DNA of 24,324 nucleotides from Ophiothrix spiculata (GCA_000969725.1 JXSR01S073477.1); one strand, 5' to 3'; counted from the stretch's first letter, positions 9,960-20,148 are shown. The notes: a model not told the origin generated them from the letters alone. Numbers and translations are program-made.

Positions 9960-11520
9960 CCATCTAAATGATCTAAAATCCAGTTGCCCTTTTATGTTTA
10001 TATCCTTTTTTTATATCACAATTGGTCGCTATTCTACACACACTTGTTTTTCTTTAAGACAAAATAACAGTCAATGACAGGTATGATAAAAGTGAATTGA
10101 TATATTGTCCACTACATACCCTTAGTCTAATAGATGTTCAGACTTGTTTACTCTGACAGCGTCTTTCTATAATTTGATGGATTACTTTTTATGTAGTTGT
10201 AAATGACGAATCTTATATATTCTATATAACTAAAGACCATTTGGGAGTGTTCTATTATCCAGTTGATCTAGTGAGAGGTTGTTATCTTGGTATGTTATTT
10301 GTTATTTATCACCTAACCACAGCATTTTTTGTCACAAATTCCCTTGTGAGTCTGGATTTATTTACGATCTCTGCCCAGTATGACTTGATATCAGATATGA
10401 TTGCACTGACACGGAGGAATAAGACGTTTTCACAGAACAATACATAATTTAGTACTTTTCATATTTATAAAGTACCTCTATATCACTGTTGATATAACTC
10501 GTTCACTGTCTAAAGAGTTCAATATTTAGTCAAAATTGTTTTTGCTTTTTGTGTGGAATATTTTGCATGCACAATATTTCGACGTTTTCGACTAAGTTCA
10601 AATGGCACAACTGTTGCGACTACGCGCTATTAATTGGCTGAAGAATTTTGTCTCCCGACCTATCACCTTGCAAAATCTGATAATCATGCGCAAAATCTAC
10701 ACTGGATGACTCGCATATTTAGTCACATCGGTTTCAATCCCCTAAAATTTGTCATTATTATATTACATGATTTAAAGCCGATCTTCCTATCAAATTTGTC
10801 GAAAGATTATTATCTTTATCAATGATGTAGCGAGTAGTTAACGGTGATATATCTCATGACCAAACTCTTAAACACCACCTCTCAACTTACAATGTAATTT
10901 TGAATGCATCAAGATACAGTGACATTACTAGGAGTCAAGAATCTTAATGCATTAGTAGAACTGCAACTTAACGATTTCATGAATACAAACAGCAAACCTT
11001 TAAGATGTTGTTAAGTAGAAATTTGATAGTAAGCTGAAATACAATGAATACCATTATATTTGATTTAAGTACAAATGACTTTTTTATCATGTGTATTCAA
11101 TCCGGTGTGCGTGCATATGAGAGTCAGTATGATTTGCCTCATGTTAGTGTATTACCATAACATAAAACATCTTATTTATTGTGCTATATTATGCAGCATA
11201 AGAACATAGAATATATGCATACCTATACCATTTAAGTATACCGGACAGTTAAAAAAAATCGTAATGAAAATGTTGACTAAGCACTAAAGAAGACGTGCTC
11301 TAATTGCACAAAATAGTTTTAAAAAATTTTACTGACAATAGGCACTATACAGCTTGCCTGAAAACACAAGTTTTCTATTGGCGAAAAAGCTAACCCAACA
11401 CCAACTAACAACAAAACTTTAGTAACCAAACATATAATTATCGTCTTCCCTTCTTAGCGAACTTTTTAAATGGTATCATTTTAATGGTCGGATGTATAAG
11501 TTATTTTTGGGTGATGAGTT

Positions 11521-11788
11521 TAAAACAAAAACAGCAACCCATAATGCAAATTTTATGTTTAAGTTCACCTTTATCAAAATTCAATTTTTTAACAACTAAA
11601 AGGTTCGACTGATATATGTTTCAAATCCGAAATGTAAGAGTTATCTACAAGAATGAGAAAGTGTGTCATTTTCTAATTACTGTTTTTGCACTTTGACAGC
11701 TCCGAGATCTCCTTAATATCCGAAATATATAATTGTTTATACAATTTCAATTTCTTCCCCAAAAGAGGCAAAATTATTCTAACAAAAT
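11521..11788. other. No feature recognised
   Basis: AT-rich sequence between the end of copy B and the SINE. I see no ORF of note, no tRNA-like boxes and no clear repeat. Confidence 0.6.
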
Positions 11789-12200
11789 TGGGGAAGCGGG
11801 TTAGCGTAGCGGTACGTCCCTCGCTTTGCACCAATGAGTTTCGGGTGTCTTGGGTTCGATTCCTGGCCCCGGCGCTGTATGTGCATTTTGTTTACAGTCC
11901 ATACTAGCTTCCGTGGGTTTTTCTCCGGGTACTCTGGTCTTCCTCCTGCATCTACAACTATCACTAGATTTGTCCATCTGAGTCTGCCTCCACCCAGGTT
12001 ATGATAAGCTGCACAAAGGGTGAATATTACAGCCGAAGTACCGATAGAATGTGCTCTACGGAAGCACTTCTAAGTGAAGTCAAATGGTTGTGACGATTTA
12101 CCTGCAGCGAATTATGAGCGCTTTGTATCTTCGGTAAAATATCTTCGGTTAAAGGTGCTATAAAAATGTCATTATTTATTTTTTTATTTATTTTTAAAAT
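11789..12200 (+). mobile_element. Complete tRNA-derived SINE
   Basis: The 5' head is tRNA-like: A-box TTAGCGTAGCGG at 11801-11812 and B-box GGTTCGATTCC at 11853-11863, about 40 bases apart. Four acceptor pairs are visible, so transcription by RNA polymerase III is plausible. The body holds a stretch at 11913-11940 (GTGGGTTTTTCTCCGGGTAC and onward), a block that resembles a domain I recall from SINEs of several invertebrate groups. The 3' end (about 12115-12200) has a GCGCTTTGTATC and GGTGCTATAAAAATG module followed by an ATTT-rich tail, as in SINEs that use a CR1/L2-type LINE for retrotransposition. A full-length match to a known family cannot be checked here. Confidence 0.8.
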
Positions 12201-12901
12201 TAAGAGAAATATTCTAAAATCCAAGACGGTTTCATTTCGAGATACATAAGTAAATATTTTGCGAATGAAAACTTGCCGCATATGTTGCAAACGTTGTTTG
12301 TCTTTTTTGGTTTTAGAGAAACCATATTTTCAACAAATACTATCGATTTTTCGATCTTCAAAAAATGGTGACTTACCTCCCACGGAGCATAAATTTCCAA
12401 ATCTGCTGTCGGAGAACATGTTGTGAGAAGACACGTATGTTGAATTCAAATATTGGGTTAGGATCCCAATAAATTTTCTAACAGGATCCTTGAGTACATA
12501 TAAATTTGAACTAGGCCTATTAACAACTTAAAAACTGAATCGGGATTAAGTACTGAATTTGGATTCCGTTTAAACATTCTACTGGAGCCCGAGGAAGTCA
12601 GAAAGTCATAATATTGTATGACGTCATATATCATCTTAGACGTCACATACATAGTGCTTCCAGACAAAGACAAGATAGACAACACAAACACACAGACGGC
12701 TGAAGCTTGACGTTGATTCATGCACAGAAAAAGCGCAAGAGAACCGATACATTTGTGATGTGTTGAAATTAAAATTAATGTTTTATCATACATTATTTAA
12801 TATACAATAGCGGAATTGACAATGGTATTATGCGCTATGCATGTGTTAGTGGATACAGTTTCCTCTATGGGGGGAGGGCATAGTTTATCTGGAATAGCCC
12901 A
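12201..12901. other. No feature recognised
   Basis: The ORFs on the minus strand (up to 111 codons) have no recognisable motif and no splice or start context worth noting. Repeated TGACGTCA-type octamers occur near 12619-12650 (ATGACGTCAT and GACGTCAC), which is only a weak hint of CRE-like sites. Confidence 0.5.
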
Positions 12902-13090
12902 TTATACTTCAAGATCCTGAATATGATGAAACTACATCTAAACAAAATCGAAAAAGCCTTTGTTGTCGATTTGTACATAATTAGTAACGGTTAACAGGAG
13001 AAGTTGGACTGTTTTTGATACTAAATGCTCCTAAGGGAGTCTGGCTAGTAATATATAATAATACCGGTATAAATAATAAAAGAAGGAAAC
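12902..13090 (+). repeat. Direct repeat, left member (abuts assembly gap)
   Basis: This repeats at 13239-13427 with a constant offset of 337. The first half has several mismatches, but the last stretch (about 13009-13090 against 13346-13427) appears identical and stops exactly at the N run. It may be a tandem duplication or an assembly join that failed to collapse overlapping sequence. Confidence 0.85.
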
Positions 13091-13140
13091 NNNNNNNNNN
13101 NNNNNNNNNNNNNNNNNNNNNNNNNNNNNNNNNNNNNNNN
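13091..13140. other. Assembly gap (50 N)
   Basis: Exactly fifty undetermined bases. Such a round number usually marks a gap of assumed size, so the true distance across it is unknown. Confidence 0.97.
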
Positions 13141-13238
13141 GCTTTGTAATACTGCCATTTAATGTTACAAATTCAAAACATGTGCTCTTGCATGAACTTC
13201 TATTATGTCTCTCCCATGTGTATATATAAAAATGCACA

Positions 13239-13427
13239 TTATACTTCAAAAGCCTGAATATGATGAAACTACATGTAAACAAAATTGAAAAAGCAATTGT
13301 TGTCGATTTGTACATAATTGGTAACGGTTAACAGAAGAAGTTGGACTGTTTTTGATACTAAATGCTCCTAAGGGAGTCTGGCTAGTAATATATAATAATA
13401 CCGGTATAAATAATAAAAGAAGGAAAC
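13239..13427 (+). repeat. Direct repeat, right member
   Basis: Second copy of 12902-13090. It continues beyond the point where the left copy meets the gap (TAAATATTTGAGGATTG follows), so the missing gap sequence may simply be more of this repeat. Confidence 0.85.
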
Positions 13428-13857
13428 TAAATATTTGAGGATTGAAAAAATGATAGTGTGCGCATTGTTGCTGTCTGATGACTCACCCCGCAAAGGGTGC
13501 TTACTTTAAAATATATGTATTTCTAGGAGTTACCTGAAAAGGGGATTTCCAACTCTTAAGATCCCCATTTCACGCGAGTTTAATTGTTTCTTAGTACTCC
13601 CTTTTCGACAAAAAACCCCGACATATGTGTGTCTAGATCATAACTTTATGCAGAGTTTCTTTTCCAAAGCCTCAAATTTGGCCTAATTTCAGACGTTTAA
13701 GCCCTGGTTGTCAAAAAAACTAGTTCTCTAAGGTCTTTTGTTTAAAAAGAACTGGTATGTCAGCCCCTATTTTTGGTACCTTTCCGCTTTTTTAAACCCT
13801 TGTTTTTTACCCCAAGGGTTGTTTATTTTTTTCTTTTTTCATCCTGTTAAAGTGAAA
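13428..13857. other. No feature recognised
   Basis: Homopolymer-rich DNA with several CCCC and TTTT runs. No ORF, tRNA box or inverted repeat of note was seen. It may be a decayed extension of the unit fragment that follows. Confidence 0.5.
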
Positions 13858-14085
13858 GATATTGTTGAAACAAAAGGTTGATTCGATACGTTGAAGTCAA
13901 CGTATCGAACATAATATTTGTCATGTTTGTATTCACACGTTATGCCTTGTGGTGTTGCTAAGAGTTAATAAAGCAACCAGATTTTCACACTATGTGCCCT
14001 TAGGTAGACAAATAATTGGCAGATTCCTTCACTAAGACATAGTCATCGATAAAATCTACAAACCCAATTACAAAGGCTTATACAC
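13858..14085 (+). repeat. Diverged fragment of the tandem unit (copy C)
   Basis: It aligns in the same orientation with 2080-2310 of copy A and 8665-8890 of copy B. Shared blocks include GTTGAA-CAAAAG, TTTGTATT-ACACGTTATGCC, AATAAAGCAACCA, TGTGCCCTTAGGT, CAAATAATTG-CAGATTC and TACAAAGGCTT. Identity by eye is about 70-75 percent, clearly older than the A/B split. The exon-like ORF seen in copy B is not intact here. Confidence 0.8.
13882..13909. repeat. 28-base hairpin with perfect 13-bp stem
   Basis: TTCGATACGTTGA is followed by AG and then the exact reverse complement TCAACGTATCGAA. The matching sequence in copies A and B (TTTTGACGCGCCAGAAGTGG region) is not palindromic, so the hairpin is specific to this fragment. 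It is unusually GC-mixed and perfect for a decayed region. Origin by template switching or a short foldback is possible. Confidence 0.85.
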
Positions 14086-14162
14086 TTTTCAAGCGACAAG
14101 TCACGTGTTGCTTCCTATGGAAAAAACAAAATGTAACATTATTTTATTTCTACATAGATTAT

Positions 14163-14701
14163 ATTAAAAATGCGATCATGTTTTGTTTATTTTTTAAAAT
14201 GTTGTTCTAAAAAAAATAGATCCATATCACATATTCCGACATGAATAGGCTCTCTCATCTTCATCCTCTGTGCTATCTGACATTTTCCACGCAAACATTT
14301 TGTTGTTAGTAATTTTGATAATAATACGATGTATTTTTTGTAAACATAAATCTCATATTTAAATGTTGTTATCGAGTTCAAGAACAGAAATGAGTGGTTT
14401 CAAGTACATGGTATAACAGTAAAACAATTGTGAGTTAGTAAGGTGAAGTGCAAATGTAATCGGCGTATTTTCATGTAAAGCCCTGCGAAACATTCAAAAC
14501 GAACCTAACAACATAATCAGTAGGTGATATGGGAATGTAAACTGGATGTAATCGATATACACTCATTTAAAACTCTACAAACGGCAAAACAATTGAAAAC
14601 GCTTTATTTTTATCGTATACTAAAAGCCTGATTCGAATTTGCACACTTTGTGCATGTATGATTTTTCTCCCAAAAGATTGTACATATGTTTTGATGACAT
14701 T
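14163..14701 (-). repeat. Left arm of large inverted repeat
   Basis: Its reverse complement aligns along its length with 23770-24324. Shared landmarks include ATACGCCGATTACATTTGC (plus strand of the right arm), CTTCACCTTACTAA, TTCTTGAACT-GATAACAA, GAGCCTATTCATGTCGGAAT and, at the inner end, TTTTTCTCCCAAAAGATTGT. Identity is roughly 75-80 percent by eye with several indels. Homology stops at GACATT (14701). The short ORFs in the two arms are homologous but shifted relative to each other, so coding is doubtful. Confidence 0.85.
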
Positions 14702-17700
14702 CAACAAACTGTATAGCATTAATCTATAGACGGGCACAGCAAAATTTAATCTTCTGATTTAATGGTGATTAGAAAGAAACAGAAACCTTTAGGCGATGAA
14801 ATTGGATTAAGGTGATCTTGTTCGAGTAAACCCACTTCCCCACTATAAAGACGTTGAGGTTTAGCAATGAAACTGATATAAGTAAACAAGAACATTATAA
14901 AATTTGATCAAAAGTATATAATCAAACTGATCGGAATAGGAAATGTGATTTAAGACTGTAAGAGTAGCATTTATGCTCGATGCATTTTCTTGGTTTTAAA
15001 CGCAATCTAGAACACATCATTACGAAGACATTTTTGGTTCTGGCCCTAAAATGCAAATTTGGCCACAAACACACTAAAACAACAGAAAATTCAATTTTAG
15101 TCAGAAACAATAAACCAAATCCATTCCAGTATTTTGTGAATTGAATCGATAAGGTTTTCATCTTAATCCCTGTAGCCATCTCATATTTTTTCTGTTTTTG
15201 AATCGTTTTTTTCTTCGTTTTTTCAAGTTAAGTCCTCCGTAGAGAGGCGCAATGTAATGTATACATTTTCTGAGTATCAGCTTGGTATTAACAAAAATCA
15301 GTTCGCAACCCCTGAAAGGCAAGTATTTAATGCTAGTCTCAAATGAATCAAACGTTATTTTTTTCATCTATTACGAATCGCAGTAAATTGCTAAAACTGA
15401 CACGGGAGATTAAATCACGTATACAAGTTTATCAGAATATAGACCTGAGATAATCGAATCTATGTTTTTTTTAAAAAACTGATCCCCTGTTATTGATTCG
15501 TAGCACACACAACATTTTTATGTTTAAACACAAACATATATTTAAACATTTTTAAACACCAATCACAAACCAGCATTTTAATGACGTCATAGAGTTTCAA
15601 AAATGCTTTCATTGAATTCTACAGCCTCAAAAAACCTATATTTTGCTGTTTTTCTACCCCTTTTATTGTTTGTTAATATTTTTGGCACAATTTGAGGCAA
15701 TTCTGGCCCACTGTCACATGACTGTGCGGCGCTTGCTTGTGAGGTCTATCTAGATGGACTACTCGTATGGTTTAGCCTTCCAAAACAACACATGAAAGGC
15801 ATGCGTAGTTTTAACTGATATTATAACGTCCAAATAATTATATATTTGCCGATCAGAGAGGAAGAGTTATTTAGGACTCAACCGAGCATCTTGACCAAGC
15901 ATCCAGGACTACCGGTCGAGTTTTGAAACAGCCAGTTTTTCTTCTTACTGATTTTGAGTTGCCATTTGTTACGGTATTGGTCGTGTAATGCAAGCGGAGA
16001 CGTTTTCAAATAAGTCAAAGATATTACAGCATATTAGGATTTTTTGGTATCCTTGATATGGATTTATTTCTTTATGGACATCTCTTGATTGTTTGTTTTA
16101 GTAAAGGGAATAGCTTATATAATTAAATGCAAGAATTACACTATGTTTTATGAAGACCGTTAACCCCAACAGTCCAACGCCGTCACCGCCGATGTTGCCA
16201 TGTTGCGCAAAAATACAAACCAAAAAATCTACGTGGAAATTTTGTTACCCGAGGATAAATGTAACGAAGTAAACCGGTCTATTTTATTATCAATTGTTGA
16301 TACTAGTATCAGGATATTTATTTAACTAAACTCAATCGAGTCGTTTGAAGAGATGGTAATTAAAAGACTCCTGAATGGTTTGTTATTCCATATTTTGGGG
16401 CTCTTCGGTATCTTTACACACGATTACTCTCGTGTGTCCAATCCTGCGACATGTTCACTTTTCCTTATTGATATTCATGAACGTCTCTAAAAAGGCTCTA
16501 TTACCTTTATATTTTTACAGTTTTGGAATATCTTCTAGATTTTCAAAAAATAAAATAAGAGTAAGTCATTTATCAGGGATATACCCAACAAACGCCGTCT
16601 CCAAGAGAAACAATAGTGGAGCCCCAACACCCACCCACCCTGAAGTACAAGGGTTAAATGATTCCTATTGCTGATGCACTAAATACAAAATATGGTTTGT
16701 GTGAAATTATATATATATGTATATTACAACATAGAGGAATTGTATAAACTTGCATATCTTGGTATCCCATTTAAGATGGTTGTTATGGTTATATACAATG
16801 TAATAGCAGCTGTCTTATCATGAATATATTAAAGTAGAAGTAACCTTGTCGGGGAAAAAATTACTTTTTCGCTCCAACTGCGGTTTATACAGCATGTATT
16901 CTTAGAGGAAATTATCAATGTTATCAAGAGTATTTGCATATTTAGACGCTTTAGGGCAGGCAACATTGATAGTGTATTATCTAGTTCCAACACGCTCTGA
17001 TCAAAATTTCCACAAAGCATAGTTCCAAATGTGTCTGATTAAGTTTGCTTCAAACCAAGTTTAAATAAAAACCAATGTACATAATCAAAGTGGAGGGAAA
17101 TTAAACAAAAAACAATTTGTCAACGTAACCAGAATAAAGTGCCAGACATTTCAACGGGATTCTTTTTATTTTAAGTGAGACCATATTCTCAAACAAACAA
17201 GTCCTCAAAGTTCATCTCGTTTACCAAACAATCCTTTTCCAACAGCAGATTCTGGAATGCCTTGAAAGATTTTGCATACTAACACTTGCCAGATTATTCC
17301 AACTTTTGGCATACATACGAAGTAGAGTCTCAAAATTATGGTTAGTTTTGACTATATATTTGTTTTTAGGAACTTCTTCAAAATGGTGCCATCAGCTTTC
17401 TTCAAATAGGCTTCATAATTTCAAAAAAATACTAAGTTCGGATAATACGGTAGTAGTAGCCTTTATAATTAGTTAATATAATGTAGTCATAAAAAAAGTT
17501 TCGGGTAATTTGGTATATTATTCGTTTTTGTTTATAAACGATGTCTGTCACTTATACTTTTTTCATGTATGTCATCCTTCCCATCCTAGCAGTTTGGTTA
17601 CCACGGATTAACTCAATGAAAAATGTAACTTTTTTTTCTCGGTAATGAAACAAATGTTGCAATTGCGTGTGAGTTCAATTTTTTATTTATTTAGCGATTG

Positions 17701-17970
17701 GGTGATTTTTTACAAAAGGAAGTCAAATTTTCGATTGCAAGCTACATCTCCCTCTAGAGATATTTGTTTTTTATTCTTTTCATCAACGATCATGATTAAA
17801 GCTAAAGAAATAACTGTGTAACTATGCTAACCAATTGACCTTGATAATTTACGAAATACACATGTTTACATAAATATTTAAATCATTTTATAAGAATAAG
17901 AAATTCAAGAGGAAAAAAGAATCTAATTAAAATATTAGGACATGCTCTCAGAATTTTCATATTGATAGCA
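14702..17970. other. Long stretch without recognisable features
   Basis: About 3.3 kb of AT-rich DNA on both strands without a convincing gene. The longest ORF (99 codons at 16375-16674, plus) and those on the minus strand show no motif, signal peptide pattern or repeat in another part of the window. A short AT microsatellite lies near 16709-16723. No tRNA boxes, long inverted repeats or tandem arrays were seen. Short exons of a host gene could hide here unseen. Confidence 0.55.
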
Positions 17971-18015
17971 TATATGTGACCTTCCAGCCCGTATGAGCAG
18001 TAAATGCCAGAATAG

Positions 18016-19659
18016 GGTGGTTTTGTTCATGCCGATCCAAAGACCAAGGCTAATATCCTGAACCGACAGTTCACTTCTGTCTTCTCGAAGGATGATGGGT
18101 CACCACTACCAGATCTCGGCCCTAGTAATTTTCCTGACATGGAACCCACAGTTTGTCAAAACGGCGTCACCAAGCTACTGAGGAACCTGAAACCGCATAC
18201 AGCTTCAGGTCCTGATGAAATCCAAACACGCTTGCTTAAAGAGGCCGCAGAGGAAATATCACCAGCCATTACACTTTTGTTCGAAGCATCCATATCTCAA
18301 GGCAGAGTTCCGTCGCAATGGAAAACAACCAATATTGTGCCCTTATTTAAAAAAGGAAGCAGATCAGAGGCAGCCAACTATCGCCCAATCTCGCTCACAT
18401 CTATCCTTTGTAAGCTCTGCGAACATATTCTGCATTACGCCATCATCCGCCATCTTGACTACCACAATATCCTAACAGACGCTCAACATGGGTTTAGACA
18501 ACGCAGGTCCTGTGACACTCAGTTACTCCTCACCATCGAAGACCTAGCAAGAGGACTGGATGAAAGATCTCAAATTGATGTCATTCTTCTCGATTATGAG
18601 AAAGCTTTCGATAAGGTCTCTCATCGTCACCTACTGCTGAAGGCTCAACATTATGGAATTAGAGGCAGCACACTGGACTGGATTCGTGACTTTCTCCACA
18701 ACCGATCTCAACTTGTCACCGTAGATGGTCAGAAAAGCAACGAATCGCTAGTAACATCTGGAGTCCCGCAGGGGAGTGTTTTAGGCCCATTGCTGTTCCT
18801 CATTTTCATTAATGATCTGCCAGCCTGTGTTTCAACATCAACTACACGACTGTTTGCTGACGACAGCGTTGTCTACAAATCAATCTCCAACTCAGACGAT
18901 GCTAATGCCCTTCAAGAGGACCTTGATGCCCTTCAAGATTGGGAGTCCAAGTGGCTAATGAGGTTTAACGCTAAGAAGTGCCAAGTCCTTCGAGTTACCA
19001 ACAAGCGTCAACCAATTGCATCAACGTATACCATCCATGGTCACATCCTTGACACAGTCAGCTCAGCTAAGTATCTGGGTGTTCATCTTGACACCCACTT
19101 GAACTTCAACACGCACATTGACATGGTCTCCAAGAAAGCCAACAACACCAGAGCCTTCTTAGCTCGCAACCTGGGTCAATGTAGCCGAAAGATCAAGGAA
19201 CTTGCTTACACAACATTCGTCAGACCCACAGTTGAATATGCCAGTGCTGTGTGGGACCCGCATACAGAGAGAAATTCAAAGAAGGTGGAACAAGTTCAGC
19301 GAAGCGCAGCTCGCTTCGTTACCGGAATCTACGACAGAAGGAGCAGTGTCACTAGCATGCTTTATGAATTGAACTGGCCATCTCTCAAAGAACGTCGCCT
19401 GCAGGGTCGCCTGGTCATGATGTACAAGATCTTCTTCAACCTAGTTGATATTACTAGAAGCCAATACCTCACCAGCCTGATAACTACAACCAGAGGTCAC
19501 ACTTCACGCCTGGTCATTCCACAAACAAGATCATCTGTATATACAAATTCATTCTTCCCCAAGACCATCAGGGACTGGAACAAATTGACCAAAGATCCAG
19601 CTGAATATCTCTCCCTGGATGCCTTCAAGCAGGACTTGAAGGAACATGCACTGATGTAG
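18016..19659 (+). CDS. Non-LTR retrotransposon (Jockey/CR1-type) reverse transcriptase, 5'-truncated but uninterrupted
   Basis: The frame is open from the stop at 18013-18015 to TAG at 19657-19659. The first Met is at 18139 (506 codons from there), but homology-like sequence (about 41 codons, ending FTSVFSKDD and onward) runs upstream of it, so that Met is not the real start. Numbering from Met1: YRPISLTS at 81-88, catalytic Asp152 in LLDYEKAFDKVSH, SGVPQGSVLGP at 207-217, FADD at 239-242 (two catalytic Asp), YLGVHLD thumb region at 312-318, and the C-terminal RPTVEYASAVWDP block at 362-374. All core polymerase residues are present. The enzyme would copy element RNA at a nicked target site. 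The N-terminal APE-type endonuclease and any ORF1 are missing because of the truncation, so it cannot move by itself. Its base composition is clearly more GC-rich than the flanks, and the lack of stops suggests recent arrival. Confidence 0.93.
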   Translation, partial: GGFVHADPKTKANILNRQFTSVFSKDDGSPLPDLGPSNFPDMEPTVCQNGVTKLLRNLKPHTASGPDEIQTRLLKEAAEEISPAITLLFEASISQGRVPSQWKTTNIVPLFKKGSRSEAANYRPISLTSILCKLCEHILHYAIIRHLDYHNILTDAQHGFRQRRSCDTQLLLTIEDLARGLDERSQIDVILLDYEKAFDKVSHRHLLLKAQHYGIRGSTLDWIRDFLHNRSQLVTVDGQKSNESLVTSGVPQGSVLGPLLFLIFINDLPACVSTSTTRLFADDSVVYKSISNSDDANALQEDLDALQDWESKWLMRFNAKKCQVLRVTNKRQPIASTYTIHGHILDTVSSAKYLGVHLDTHLNFNTHIDMVSKKANNTRAFLARNLGQCSRKIKELAYTTFVRPTVEYASAVWDPHTERNSKKVEQVQRSAARFVTGIYDRRSSVTSMLYELNWPSLKERRLQGRLVMMYKIFFNLVDITRSQYLTSLITTTRGHTSRLVIPQTRSSVYTNSFFPKTIRDWNKLTKDPAEYLSLDAFKQDLKEHALM

Positions 19660-19794
19660 TCTTCTGCATCTTGGTTTTTACTTGCACCGTTGTAAATATT
19701 TTGCACCGTATTCAACTTTTGTCCTATTCTGCTTGGACGATACGCAACACACACAGTGCATTGATCCTCATATATGTGACGGCTGCACTTCTAT

Positions 19795-19818
19795 GGAAGG
19801 AAGGAAGGAAGGAAGGAA
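19795..19818 (+). repeat. (GGAA)6 microsatellite, LINE 3' terminus
   Basis: Six perfect GGAA units directly follow the LINE 3' untranslated region and end where the AT-rich interior of the host DNA element resumes (TTTGCTGAAATTG). It most likely served as the 3' end recognised during reverse transcription. Confidence 0.9.
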
Positions 19819-20148
19819 TTTGCTGAAATTGATTTTTTGACAGATTCACAATCCTTGTGCTTTCTACAAAATACCAACAAAGTTTCGTTTCAAGAAAATG
19901 ATATGAAATGTGAAATAAATTGGCATATTCTTAAGACGATCAACAGAAAATATAGGGCTCTCTAATCTTTGAACGCATTTATCTCAGTTTTACGTTTTAC
20001 TCCTTGACAACCTTGACTTCTGGAAATCGTGTGAAGTTCATCAAGGTGTAATTTTAATCCTTAAAGCACAGTCTTTGCAAATAATTAAAAAAGTGAAAAT
20101 GACAAGAGCTGGCATTTACTGCTGTTTTTGGCTGGACGGTCACATATA

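Larger units (their letters stand above)
5746..11520 (+). repeat. Tandem duplication unit, copy B
   Basis: This is a direct repeat of copy A. Its first 95 bases (through the GCGTCACATGACGC palindrome at 5814-5827, also present at 69-82) match window positions 1-95 almost exactly. Homology ends after GGGTGATGAG near 11520, the same point at which copy A ends near 5226. Private additions are the 25-bp tandem pair at 5861-5910, about 130 bp near 6268-6405, about 340 bp at 6495-6835, about 490 bp at 7255-7740, the GAGTC hairpin cluster at 7849-8208, the MITE at 9646-9959 and about 100 bp near 10395-10510. No conserved coding frame was found. Confidence 0.9.
18016..19818 (+). mobile_element. 5'-truncated Jockey/CR1-type LINE copy
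   Basis: The element includes the reverse transcriptase frame, a 3' untranslated region (19660-19794) and a (GGAA)6 tail. 5' truncation and a short microsatellite 3' end are typical of target-primed reverse transcription. The 5' junction lies within about 18011-18030, right next to the inner edge of the left inverted end. No target-site duplication is obvious. The clade assignment rests on motif style only. Confidence 0.85.
17971..20148. mobile_element. Inverted-repeat DNA element (about 370 bp) interrupted by a LINE
   Basis: Left end 17971-18010 and the reverse complement of right end 20109-20148 match at 34 of 40 bases, including a perfect TATATGTGAC terminus and a perfect inner AGCAGTAAATGCCAG. 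The material between them is the LINE (18016-19818) plus about 290 bases (19819-20108) without coding. The simplest reading is a MITE-like element of about 370 bp into which a 5'-truncated LINE inserted just inside the left end. No clear target duplication was found for either element. The alternative, that the LINE is cargo mobilised by the ends, cannot be ruled out from one copy. Confidence 0.7.

Noticed and set aside
9814..10077. 87-codon plus-strand ORF
   Set aside because: It starts inside the hAT-like MITE and runs into flanking repeat. Low-complexity composition.
1..11520. Copies A and B as long terminal repeats of one retrovirus-like element
   Set aside because: They are nearly adjacent, about 5 kb each, and no gag or pol-type coding region lies between or within them.
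11779..11964. 61-codon minus-strand ORF (contains RRGQESNPRHPKLIGAK)
   Set aside because: It is the antisense reading of a tRNA-derived SINE head, a common false ORF.
12619..12650. CRE-like promoter (TGACGTCA-type octamers)
   Set aside because: No gene, TATA box or start context was found nearby, and such octamers also occur elsewhere in the window (for example near 15583).
14187..14381. 64-codon minus-strand ORF with a homologous 61-codon ORF at 24116-24301
   Set aside because: Both lie in the inverted-repeat arms. Homology is at DNA level and indels put the two in different frames, so protein constraint is not supported.
18215..18475. 86-codon ORF inside the reverse transcriptase, and the minus-strand ORF at 19497-19754
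   Set aside because: Out-of-frame and antisense shadows of the LINE coding sequence.
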